A stretch of DNA of 63,812 bases from an uncultured Massilia sp. GTDB lineage: Bacteria > Pseudomonadota > Gammaproteobacteria > Burkholderiales > Burkholderiaceae. The notes under the pieces were generated by a model. It saw only the letters and a program-made list of their open reading frames with translations, searched no databases and was not told the origin of the DNA. The stretch is from assembly GCA_946886065.1 (NCBI GenBank), contig CAMPHU010000003.1, positions 1 to 63,812 on the forward strand, given 5' to 3'. The translations under genes and the position numbers were made by a program. Of this stretch, positions 55,351 through 63,812 are shown piece after piece. Numbering within the stretch: position 1 is the stretch's first letter; every line of letters starts with the position of its first letter.

Positions 55351-55376
55351 AGCCGGGTACGCCCCGGCTTTTTTAT
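55351..55376 (+). terminator. Rho-independent terminator between parS sites
   Basis: AGCCGGG, loop TACGC and CCCGGCT followed by TTTTTT end the exporter gene. The hairpin sits in the 34-bp gap between parS 1 and parS 2. Confidence 0.85.
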
Positions 55377-55380
55377 TGAT

Positions 55381-55396
55381 TGTTTCACGTGAAACC
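55381..55396. promoter_or_regulatory. parS site 2
   Basis: GTTTCACGTGAAAC core (55382-55395), perfectly palindromic, 50 bases from site 1. Confidence 0.93.
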
Positions 55397-55418
55397 GAAG
55401 TCCAAAACTGATGAGTAT

Positions 55419-55434
55419 TGTTTCACGTGGAACA
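55419..55434. promoter_or_regulatory. parS site 3
   Basis: TGTTTCACGTGGAACA, one change from the perfect palindrome, 38 bases after site 2. The three sites form a ParB-loading cluster upstream of mnmG. Confidence 0.92.
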
Positions 55435-55521
55435 AAATTCGTCGTTTTCCGAACCGGTTGAGAGTCCCGCAAGAAAAAAGAATCTATAATCGCGCATTAG
55501 TCTCCTCGCTTTGCTCCCATC

Positions 55522-57453
55522 ATGCTATTTCCAACTGAATTCGACGTGATCGTCGTCGGCGGCGGCCACGCCGGTACCGAAGCCGCACTTGCGTCGGCAC
55601 GCACGGGTCAGAAGACCCTGCTGCTCACGCACAATATCGAAACCCTGGGTGCGATGTCCTGCAACCCCTCCATTGGCGGCATTGGCAAGGGCCACCTCGT
55701 CAAGGAAGTGGACGCCCTCGGCGGCGCCATGGCGATCGCCACTGACGAGGCGGGCATCCAGTTCCGCATTCTCAACTCGTCCAAGGGCCCGGCTGTGCGC
55801 GCTACCCGCGCCCAGGCCGACCGCGTGCTGTACAAGGCAGCGATCCGCTCGCGTCTGGAGAACCAGCCGAACCTGTGGCTGTTCCAGCAGGCCGTCGACG
55901 ATCTGATGGTGGAGGGCGACCGCGTGGTCGGCGCCGTCACCCAGATCGGCCTGCAGTTCCGTGCCCGCGCTGTCGTGTTGACCGCAGGCACCTTCCTCGA
56001 CGGCAAAATCCACGTCGGCCTGCAGAATTACTCCGGCGGCCGCGCCGGCGATCCGCCCGCGTCCTCGCTGTCGGCGCGCCTGAAGGAACTCAAGCTGCCG
56101 CAGGGACGCCTGAAGACCGGCACGCCGCCGCGCATCGACGGCCGCAGCATCGACTTCTCTGTGCTGGCCGAACAGCCGGGCGACCTCGATCCGGTGCCGG
56201 TGTTTTCGTACATGGGCAACACCAGCATGCACCCGCGCCAGGTGCCGTGCTGGGTCACTCACACCAACGAAAAAACCCACGACATCATCCGCTCCGGCCT
56301 GGACCGCAGCCCAATGTACACCGGCGTGATCGAAGGCGTCGGCCCGCGCTATTGCCCGTCCATCGAAGACAAGATCCACCGCTTCGCCTCGAAGGAATCG
56401 CACCAGATCTTCCTGGAACCGGAAGGCCTGACCACCAACGAGTTCTATCCGAACGGGATCTCGACCAGCCTGCCGTTCGACGTGCAGCTGGACCTGGTGC
56501 GCTCGATGCGCGGCCTGGAGAATGCCTTCATCCTGCGTCCCGGCTACGCCATCGAATACGACTACTTCGATCCGCGCGGCCTGAAAGCCTCGCTGGAAAC
56601 CAAGGCGATCAAGGGCCTGTTCTTCGCAGGCCAGATCAACGGCACCACCGGCTACGAGGAAGCCGCGGCCCAGGGCCTGCTGGCCGGCCTGAACGCCGCG
56701 CTGCAAACCCAGGGCCAGGACGCCTGGACCCCGGGCCGTTCGGAAGCCTACCTCGGCGTGCTGGTCGACGACCTCACCACCCAGGGCGTGGCCGAGCCTT
56801 ACCGCATGTTCACCAGCCGCGCGGAGTACCGCCTGTCGCTGCGCGAAGATAACGCCGACATGCGCCTGACCGAAATCGGCCGCAAGCTGGGCGTCGTCGG
56901 CGACGCCCAGTGGGCAGCCTTCGAGACCAAGCGCGAATCGGTGGCCCGCGAACTGGAGCGCCTGCGCTCCACCTGGGTCAACCCGCGCATCCTCGCCGCC
57001 GCCGAATCCGAGCGCGTGGTGGGGCAGGCCATCGAACGCGAATACAACCTGGCCGACCTGCTGCGCCGTCCGGGCGTCGAGTACGGCACCCTGATGAGCA
57101 TGACCGGCAACGAAGGCCAGCCGCTGGCCGGCCCGGGTGTGGAAGACCCGGCCGTCAAGGAGCAGGTCGAAATCCAGATCAAGTACGCCGGCTACATCGA
57201 CCGCCAGGCGCGCGAAGTGGAACGCCACGAACACTACGAGAACCTCAAGCTGCCCGAGAACCTGAACTACCTGGAGATCGCGGCGCTGTCGATCGAAGTG
57301 CGCCAGAAGCTGGACAAGCAGCGTCCCGAAACCCTGGGCCAGGCTTCGCGCATTTCGGGCGTCACGCCGGCGGCGATCTCGCTGTTGCTGGTGCACCTGA
57401 AAAAGCGCGGCGCCAAGGGCTTTACCAACGCACCGGTGGAGCAGGCGCAATGA
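55522..57453 (+). CDS. mnmG: tRNA uridine-5-carboxymethylaminomethyl synthesis protein MnmG
   Basis: A 643-residue MnmG (GidA). The FAD motif is [20 protein letters not shown] at residues 8-27. It contains [57 protein letters not shown] and [20 protein letters not shown]. With MnmE it modifies the wobble uridine of several tRNAs. A TATAAT at 55485-55490 lies 30 bases upstream, but no good ribosome-binding site is seen. Its stop overlaps the start of rsmG (ATGA). Confidence 0.98.
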   Translation: MLFPTEFDVIVVGGGHAGTEAALASARTGQKTLLLTHNIETLGAMSCNPSIGGIGKGHLVKEVDALGGAMAIATDEAGIQFRILNSSKGPAVRATRAQADRVLYKAAIRSRLENQPNLWLFQQAVDDLMVEGDRVVGAVTQIGLQFRARAVVLTAGTFLDGKIHVGLQNYSGGRAGDPPASSLSARLKELKLPQGRLKTGTPPRIDGRSIDFSVLAEQPGDLDPVPVFSYMGNTSMHPRQVPCWVTHTNEKTHDIIRSGLDRSPMYTGVIEGVGPRYCPSIEDKIHRFASKESHQIFLEPEGLTTNEFYPNGISTSLPFDVQLDLVRSMRGLENAFILRPGYAIEYDYFDPRGLKASLETKAIKGLFFAGQINGTTGYEEAAAQGLLAGLNAALQTQGQDAWTPGRSEAYLGVLVDDLTTQGVAEPYRMFTSRAEYRLSLREDNADMRLTEIGRKLGVVGDAQWAAFETKRESVARELERLRSTWVNPRILAAAESERVVGQAIEREYNLADLLRRPGVEYGTLMSMTGNEGQPLAGPGVEDPAVKEQVEIQIKYAGYIDRQAREVERHEHYENLKLPENLNYLEIAALSIEVRQKLDKQRPETLGQASRISGVTPAAISLLLVHLKKRGAKGFTNAPVEQAQ

Positions 57454-58097
57454 AGGGATTCGATCGCAACGCACTGGAACAGGTGCTGGCCGAGGGCGTC
57501 GCCGAGATGAAGCTGGACGTGCCCGCGGCACAGCAGAAGCAGCTGATGGACTACGTCCAGCTGATGTATAAGTGGAACTCCGTTTACAACCTGACTTCGC
57601 TGCGCGATCCGATGCAGATGGTGACCCACCACCTGCTGGATTCGCTGGCGGCCGTGCCGGCATTCCAAGGCGCGCGCAATGTGCTGGACGTGGGAGCAGG
57701 GGGCGGCTTGCCTGGCATCGTGCTGGCCATCGCAAGGCCGGACATGAAAGTGTCGATGATCGACACGGTCCACAAGAAAACCGCCTTCCTCACGCAGGTG
57801 AAGGCGGAGCTGGGCCTGGCCAAGGTCACGGTGTACACGAAAAAAGTGCAGGAACTGGAAGTGAGCGACAAATTCGACGTCATCACCTCGCGCGCTTTCG
57901 CCGACCTGTCGGATTTCGTGGAGTGGTCCGGGCACCTGCTGGCCGAGGGCGGCAAATTCATCGCCTTGAAAGGCGTAGCGCCAAGCGAGGAACGCGAGCG
58001 GCTGCCGGGAGACTGGAAAGTGACGGATTTGCAGCCCTTGCAGGTGCCAAGGCTGGGAGCGGAACGCCACCTGGTCTTTATCGAGCGAAATGTCTAA
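57450..58097 (+). CDS. rsmG: 16S rRNA (guanine527-N7)-methyltransferase
   Basis: A 215-residue methyltransferase with [17 protein letters not shown] and the SAM-binding [31 protein letters not shown] occurs near the end, all standard for RsmG. It methylates G527 in the 530 loop of 16S rRNA; loss is known to cause low-level streptomycin resistance. It is translationally coupled to mnmG. The stop codon falls inside the first unit of a 9-bp repeat array. Confidence 0.97.
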   Translation: MKGFDRNALEQVLAEGVAEMKLDVPAAQQKQLMDYVQLMYKWNSVYNLTSLRDPMQMVTHHLLDSLAAVPAFQGARNVLDVGAGGGLPGIVLAIARPDMKVSMIDTVHKKTAFLTQVKAELGLAKVTVYTKKVQELEVSDKFDVITSRAFADLSDFVEWSGHLLAEGGKFIALKGVAPSEERERLPGDWKVTDLQPLQVPRLGAERHLVFIERNV

Positions 58098-58185
58098 ACC
58101 GTTTCAACCAAATAAATTGTATAAATAGTTTATACCGTTTAAATCGTATAAATCGTTCGAATGGTTTGTACGGTATGAATGGTAT
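58096..58185. repeat. Ten-unit imperfect 9-bp tandem array
   Basis: Ten contiguous 9-mers fit the consensus RAATCGTWT, for example AAATTGTAT (114), AAATAGTTT (123), ATACCGTTT (132), AAATCGTAT (141), AAATCGTTC (150), GAATGGTTT (159) and GAATGGTAT (177). The array fills the gap between rsmG and parA up to 34 bases before the parA start and so lies in its promoter or leader. Confidence 0.8.
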
Positions 58186-58219
58186 AGCGTCTTGTTGTCG
58201 CATCCACGGAAAAGAATAG

Positions 58220-58990
58220 ATGGCGAAGATATTTTGCGTTGCGAATCAAAAAGGGGGAGTCGGGAAGACTACTACCTCCGTCAACCTGGCGGCAGGCCTT
58301 GCGAAGCTGAACCAGCGTGTGCTGCTGGTCGACCTTGATCCCCAGGGCAACGCCACGATGGGGGCGGGCATCAACAAGGCGGAACTGGAAGCGTCCATCT
58401 ACCAGGTGCTGCTGGGCGAGGCCGAGGTGGCCGGCGCGCGTTTGCGTTCGGAAGCGGGCCGCTTCGACGTGCTGCCCGCCAACCGCGAGCTGGCCGGCGC
58501 CGAAGTGGAGATGGTGGCGCTGGACAACCGCGAGCGCCGCCTGAAGGAAGCGCTGGCCAAGGTCGACGCCGATTACGACTTCATCCTGATCGACTGCCCC
58601 CCGGCGCTGTCGCTGCTCACCCTGAACGGCCTGTGCGGCGCGCATGGCGTGATTATCCCGATGCAGTGCGAGTACTACGCGCTCGAAGGCCTGTCGGACC
58701 TGGTCAACACCATCAAGAAGGTGCACGCCAACCTGAACACCGACCTGCGCATCATCGGCCTGCTGCGCGTGATGTTCGATCCGCGCATGACGCTGTCGCA
58801 GCAGGTCTCGAGCCAGCTGGAGCAGCACTTCGGCGACAAGGTGTTCAAGACCATCATCCCGCGCAACGTGCGCCTGGCCGAAGCGCCGTCCTACGGCATC
58901 CCGGGCGTGGTGTTCGATCCATCCTCGAAAGGCGCGCAGGCGTACATCGCCTTCGGCGCCGAGATGGTCGAGCGCATCAAGACAATGTAA
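58220..58990 (+). CDS. parA: Chromosome partitioning ATPase ParA
   Basis: A 256-residue Walker-type ATPase without the N-terminal DNA-binding extension of plasmid ParA type Ia, so it is the chromosomal (Soj-like) form. The deviant Walker A motif KGGVGKTTTSVNLAAGL is at residues 11-27. YDFILIDCPPALSLLTLNGL carries Walker B and a later PSYGIPGVVFDPSSKG the C-terminal signature. It moves ParB-parS complexes away from the origin. It is followed by parB at 19 bases. Confidence 0.97.
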   Translation: MAKIFCVANQKGGVGKTTTSVNLAAGLAKLNQRVLLVDLDPQGNATMGAGINKAELEASIYQVLLGEAEVAGARLRSEAGRFDVLPANRELAGAEVEMVALDNRERRLKEALAKVDADYDFILIDCPPALSLLTLNGLCGAHGVIIPMQCEYYALEGLSDLVNTIKKVHANLNTDLRIIGLLRVMFDPRMTLSQQVSSQLEQHFGDKVFKTIIPRNVRLAEAPSYGIPGVVFDPSSKGAQAYIAFGAEMVERIKTM

Positions 58991-59009
58991 TCACGAGAGC
59001 TAGAAGAAC

Positions 59010-59891
59010 ATGGCAAGCAAAAAACTGAAAGGACTCGGCCGCGGCCTCGACGCGCTGCTGGGCGGCGACAGCGAACCGGCCTTGGCGCCGAACAACCCGT
59101 CGGCGCTGCCGGTGGCGCAGATCCAGGCCGGCAAGTACCAGCCGCGCACCCGCATGGACGAAGGTTCGCTCACCGAGCTGGCATCCTCGATCAAAACCCA
59201 GGGCATCATGCAACCGGTGCTGGTCCGTCCGCTGCAGGAGGGCTCGGGGTCGGGGGCGCGTTACGAGATCATCGCCGGCGAACGCCGCTTCCGCGCGGCC
59301 CAGATGGCCGGCCTGGAAGAAATCCCGGTGCTGGTGCGCGACGTCGACGACCAGGCCGCCGCCGCGATGGCCCTGATCGAGAACATCCAGCGCGAAGACC
59401 TGAATCCGCTGGAAGAAGCCCAGGGCATCCAGCGCCTGATCTCGGATTTCAATTTCACCCATGAGCAGGCCGCCGCCGCCGTCGGCCGTTCGCGCAGCGC
59501 CGTGTCGAACCTGTTGCGCCTGATCAACCTGGCGCAGCCGGTGCAGACCATGCTGATGGCCGGCGACATCGACATGGGCCACGCCCGCGCCCTGCTGGCG
59601 GTCGACAGCGCAAGCCAGATCACCCTGGCGAACCAGGTGATCGCCAAGCGCCTGTCGGTGCGCGAGACCGAGAAGCTGGTCGCGCGCGCGATCGAAGAGC
59701 AGAACGCGCCGGCCGCCGCGCCGCGCGCCAAGGAAAAGCCGGGCGATATCGTGCGCCTGGAAGAAGAGCTCTCCGACAAGTTGGCGACTCCGGTCATGTT
59801 CAAGATGGGTGCGAAAGGGAAGGGGCAGCTCATCATCGACTTCGCCGACCTCGACATCCTGGACGGCGTGCTGGCCCGCCTGCGCGCCTGA
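59010..59891 (+). CDS. parB: Chromosome partitioning protein ParB
   Basis: A 293-residue ParB/Spo0J protein. The ParA-stimulating N-terminus is KLKGLGRGLDALLGGD. The CTPase/ParB domain contains GKYQPRTRMDEGSLTELASS and IIAGERRFRAAQMAGL (box II). The helix-turn-helix occupies HEQAAAAVGRSRSAVSNLLR, and a C-terminal dimerisation domain follows. It loads at parS and spreads as a CTP-dependent clamp. Three parS sites lie 3.6 kb upstream. Confidence 0.97.
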   Translation: MASKKLKGLGRGLDALLGGDSEPALAPNNPSALPVAQIQAGKYQPRTRMDEGSLTELASSIKTQGIMQPVLVRPLQEGSGSGARYEIIAGERRFRAAQMAGLEEIPVLVRDVDDQAAAAMALIENIQREDLNPLEEAQGIQRLISDFNFTHEQAAAAVGRSRSAVSNLLRLINLAQPVQTMLMAGDIDMGHARALLAVDSASQITLANQVIAKRLSVRETEKLVARAIEEQNAPAAAPRAKEKPGDIVRLEEELSDKLATPVMFKMGAKGKGQLIIDFADLDILDGVLARLRA

Positions 59892-59934
59892 TCCCCGTCC
59901 GCGCTGTTTCATTATCACAACAGCAGCAGACTTT

Positions 59935-59955
59935 CCCGGCGGCATCGCCGCCGGG
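59935..59955 (+). terminator. Hairpin after parB
   Basis: CCCGGCGGC, loop ATC and GCCGCCGGG make a perfect 9-bp stem 43 bases after the parB stop. There is no T-run, so termination may need Rho. Confidence 0.45.
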
Positions 59956-60264
59956 CCTCCTCCGCGTGCTTCCCAGCGGAAATCTTCCCTGTCAGAGAAG
60001 CAAGTTCCTCCCCTCAAGGCTGAGCCGAGACTTCTTTACCAAGCGGTAAATTGTTAACTCGGCAGTCAGCAGCCGTCTTTACTTAAGTAACTGAAAAGAT
60101 TGCATAATCTCCGATTCGGACGTGACAGTTTCGTCATCTATACGCCTCAGTTATAACTTGCGAATCGTTTGACTCACGTCCGTATAACCACTTATAATCC
60201 CGCTGATTCATGTAATTACCACATCGCAAATCGTCCACATGCGCGGGCGCGAAACTAGAAAAAA
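59956..60264. other. parB-atpI intergenic region
   Basis: It contains a TTTACC/GGTAAA inverted repeat near 60038-60053 and the atp promoter (annotated separately). No gene is seen. The second half is distinctly AT-rich. Confidence 0.5.
60169..60198 (+). promoter_or_regulatory. Sigma-70-type promoter of the atp operon
   Basis: TTGACT (60169-60174) and TATAAT (60193-60198) with an 18-base spacer. Transcription would start near 60205, about 60 bases before atpI. Confidence 0.65.
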
Positions 60265-61445
<1,181 letters not shown>

Positions 61446-61486
61446 TCGGCGCCGCAAGCATCGAACAAGATAGTGGTTGTAACGAA

Positions 61487-61778
<292 letters not shown>

Positions 61779-61804
61779 GACCAGACGTCTTGAAGTATCG
61801 AAGG

Positions 61805-61827
61805 GCCGAACCAATTCTTGGTTCGGC
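61805..61827 (+). other. Intercistronic hairpin between atpE and atpF
   Basis: GCCGAACCAA (805-814), loop TTC, TTGGTTCGGC (818-827): a perfect 10-bp stem 26 bases after the atpE stop with no T-run. It would stabilise or define the 3' end of a shorter atpE message rather than stop transcription fully. Confidence 0.7.
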
Positions 61828-61856
61828 ATCCGTGTTTCTGTAAGAGGGAAAATACC

Positions 61857-62327
61857 GTGAACCTTAATGCAACCCTGTTTGCACAGTTCGCTGTCTTCTT
61901 CATCCTGGCGCTGTTCACCATGAAGTTCGTGTGGCCGCCACTGATGAAAGCGCTCGACGAGCGCGCCGAGAGGATTGCGAATGGTCTGGCAGCAGCCGAC
62001 CGCGGCAAGGCCGACCTGGCCGCCGCCGAAAAGCGCGTGCAGACCGAACTGGCTGGCGCCCGTGACGAAGTCCAGAAGCGCATCGCCGACGCTGAAAAGC
62101 GTGCTGCCCAGATCATCGACGCAGCCAAGCAAACCGCTACCGAAGAAGCCGCCCGTATCGTCGCTGCCGCCAAGGCCGACGCCGAGCAGCAAGTGACCCG
62201 TGCCCGCGAAGAACTGCGCGGCCAGGTGGCGACCCTCGCCGTCCAGGGCGCCGAGCAGATCCTGAAGCGCGAAGTGAACGCAGCGGCCCACGCCGACCTG
62301 CTGTCCAAACTGTCGACCGAGCTCTGA
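61857..62327 (+). CDS. atpF: ATP synthase F0 subunit b
   Basis: A 156-residue subunit starting at a GTG (61857) after AGAGGGAAAATACC. One N-terminal membrane helix ([20 protein letters not shown]) is followed by a long charged coiled coil ([20 protein letters not shown]) that forms the peripheral stalk. The start is chosen because the helix begins at NLNATLF. Confidence 0.95.
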   Translation: MNLNATLFAQFAVFFILALFTMKFVWPPLMKALDERAERIANGLAAADRGKADLAAAEKRVQTELAGARDEVQKRIADAEKRAAQIIDAAKQTATEEAARIVAAAKADAEQQVTRAREELRGQVATLAVQGAEQILKREVNAAAHADLLSKLSTEL

Positions 62328-62329
62328 TC

Positions 62330-62863
62330 ATGGCAGAACTCGCAACCGTCGCCCGCCCTTACGCCGAAGCGCTGTTCCGTGTCGCCCAATCCGGCGACAT
62401 GGCCGCGTGGTCGGCCATCGCTTCGGAGCTCGGCCAGATCGGCGCGAACGCCGAAGTGCAGGCCTTCGCCAGCAACCCGAACCTCACCCACGCACAGCTG
62501 GCGGACACGATTGCGTCCCTGGTCAAGTCGCCGCTGAACGCTGAAGCGAAGAACTTTATCGCGATGCTGGCCGAAAATGGCCGCATCAACCTGCTGCCCG
62601 AGATCAGCACCCAGTTTGCTGTGCTGAAGAACGCGAGCGAAGGCGCTGCCGACGCCACGATCTACAGCGCTTTCGAGATCTCGGCTGACCAGCTCGCACA
62701 GCTGGTTGCCACGCTGGAAAAGAAATTTGGCCGCAAGCTGAACCCAACGGTAACAGTGGATCCTTCGCTGATCGGTGGTGTGCGCGTGGTCGTTGGCGAC
62801 GAAGTGCTCGATACCTCGGTACGCGCCAAGCTGCAACAGATGCATGTTGCGCTGGTGTCCTAA
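62330..62863 (+). CDS. atpH: ATP synthase F1 subunit delta
   Basis: A 177-residue protein with [15 protein letters not shown] at the N-terminus and a C-terminal [20 protein letters not shown] followed by [18 protein letters not shown], standard for delta. It links the b-subunit stalk to the F1 head. It begins 2 bases after atpF. Confidence 0.96.
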   Translation: MAELATVARPYAEALFRVAQSGDMAAWSAIASELGQIGANAEVQAFASNPNLTHAQLADTIASLVKSPLNAEAKNFIAMLAENGRINLLPEISTQFAVLKNASEGAADATIYSAFEISADQLAQLVATLEKKFGRKLNPTVTVDPSLIGGVRVVVGDEVLDTSVRAKLQQMHVALVS

Positions 62864-62935
62864 CCGACCGAATCGCACTCGCCGGCGTCCCGCCCTTGCC
62901 CTACGCATCAAAAAACATTATTGGAGTTAGCAAGC

Positions 62936-63812
62936 ATGCAACTTAACCCATCTGAAATCAGCGAACTGATCAAGAGCCGGATCCAGGGCCTCGAAGCATC
63001 CGCTGATGTTCGCAATCAAGGCACGGTGATCTCCGTCGCCGACGGTATCTGCCGCATCCATGGTCTGTCGGACGTGATGCAGGGCGAGATGCTGGAATTC
63101 CCCGGCAACACCTTCGGTCTGGCGATGAACCTCGAGCGTGACTCGGTCGGCGCCGTGATCCTGGGTGCTTACGAGCACATCTCGGAAGGCGACACCGTCA
63201 AGACCACCGGCCGCATCCTGGAAGTGCCGATCGGTCCGGAACTGCGTGGCCGCGTCGTCAACGCACTGGGCCAGCCGATCGACGGCAAGGGCCCGGTCAA
63301 TGCCGCCCTGACCGCGCCGATCGAAAAGATCGCTCCGGGCGTGATCGCCCGTGAATCCGTCTCGCAGCCGATGCAGACCGGCATCAAGTCGATCGACGCG
63401 ATGGTGCCGATCGGCCGTGGCCAGCGTGAGCTGATCATCGGCGACCGCCAGACCGGTAAATCGGCTGTCGCTGTCGACGCGATCATCAACCAGAAGGGCC
63501 AGGGCGTCACCTGCGTGTACGTCGCTATCGGCCAGAAGGCATCGACCATCAAGAACATCGTCCGCTCGCTGGAACAGCACGGCGCGATGGAGTACACCAT
63601 CGTGGTCGCCGCGTCCGCTTCGGAATCGGCAGCGATGCAGTACATCTCGGCCTACTCGGGCTGCGCGATGGGCGAATACTTCCGCGACCGCGGCGAAGAC
63701 GCGCTGATCGTGTACGACGACCTGTCGAAGCAAGCCGTCGCTTACCGCCAGATCTCCCTGCTGCTGCGCCGTCCGCCGGGCCGCGAAGCCTACCCGGGCG
63801 ACGTGTTCTACC
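62936..63812 (+). CDS. atpA: ATP synthase F1 subunit alpha, N-terminal part
   Basis: Starting at the ATG at 62936 (TTGGAG upstream) the frame is open to the right edge, giving about 292 of the usual 510 residues. It has [40 protein letters not shown] with the Walker A lysine, and [20 protein letters not shown] at the nucleotide-binding interface. The remaining operon genes (atpG, atpD, atpC) are expected beyond the window. Confidence 0.98.
   Translation, partial: MQLNPSEISELIKSRIQGLEASADVRNQGTVISVADGICRIHGLSDVMQGEMLEFPGNTFGLAMNLERDSVGAVILGAYEHISEGDTVKTTGRILEVPIGPELRGRVVNALGQPIDGKGPVNAALTAPIEKIAPGVIARESVSQPMQTGIKSIDAMVPIGRGQRELIIGDRQTGKSAVAVDAIINQKGQGVTCVYVAIGQKASTIKNIVRSLEQHGAMEYTIVVAASASESAAMQYISAYSGCAMGEYFRDRGEDALIVYDDLSKQAVAYRQISLLLRRPPGREAYPGDVFY

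Noticed and set aside
55525..57735. 736-residue minus-strand open frame opposite mnmG
   Set aside because: Codon-bias artefact of mnmG in GC-rich DNA.

Overview
This is a GC-rich, gene-dense chromosomal window. The protein repertoire suggests a betaproteobacterium of the Oxalobacteraceae, probably close to Massilia/Telluria. Signs include HU, the ArgO/ArgP pair, Tat-exported PhoX, a PutA without a DNA-binding domain, a T6SS baseplate block, and the order mnmG-rsmG-parA-parB-atpIBEFHA. This placement is inference from gene content; no database search was run. No tRNA, rRNA, CRISPR array, prophage or insertion sequence was seen.

Layout. (1) 1-20 kb is a mixed accessory region: a secreted FecR/DUF6600-like protein cut by the left edge, a LysE exporter, HU, an orphan ribbon-helix-helix protein, small membrane proteins, several oxidoreductases, tandem DUF6624 paralogues, divergent argO/argP, and phoX with a good PhoB box. 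(2) 20.2-25.2 kb holds only the four T6SS baseplate genes, tssG-tssF-tssE facing tssK. (3) 25-28.5 kb holds a LysR regulator with no AUG start, divergent from an SDR gene and a yellow/MRJP-like protein, then a decayed epimerase tail. (4) 28.6-35.9 kb is housekeeping: glmS, an Lrp-type regulator, glmU, a lipoprotein, rsmD, coaD, ferredoxin, chaB and a DUF1003 protein. (5) 35.9-44.7 kb has an AT-rich intergenic stretch, a LysR gene with a palindromic operator candidate, lrp/putA, ald, mtnN and an AAC(6')-like acetyltransferase.

(6) 44.66-45.92 kb is the most striking part. It is a 1.25 kb gene-free region with three copies of a roughly 210-bp cassette. Each copy carries the same motifs at nearly fixed spacing: TGTATAC, CGTTTACGG and several DnaA-box-like 9-mers. 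I read it as a candidate replication origin or other DnaA-binding locus. (7) 45.9-55.3 kb holds a GMC oxidoreductase, a complete branched-chain-amino-acid-type ABC importer (livG, livF, binding protein, livH, livM), an epoxide-hydrolase-like protein, an iron-dependent alcohol dehydrogenase and a TauE-type exporter. (8) 55.3 kb to the end is the segregation and energy block: three parS sites, mnmG, rsmG, a ten-unit 9-bp repeat array, parA, parB, then the atp operon, cut inside atpA by the right edge.

How it fits together. The DnaA-box cassettes, the parS cluster about 10 kb away, parAB, and the almost uniform rightward transcription to their right are what an origin-proximal segment should look like. 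The dnaA gene itself is not in the window, so either the origin is separate from dnaA or this is a second DnaA-binding site.
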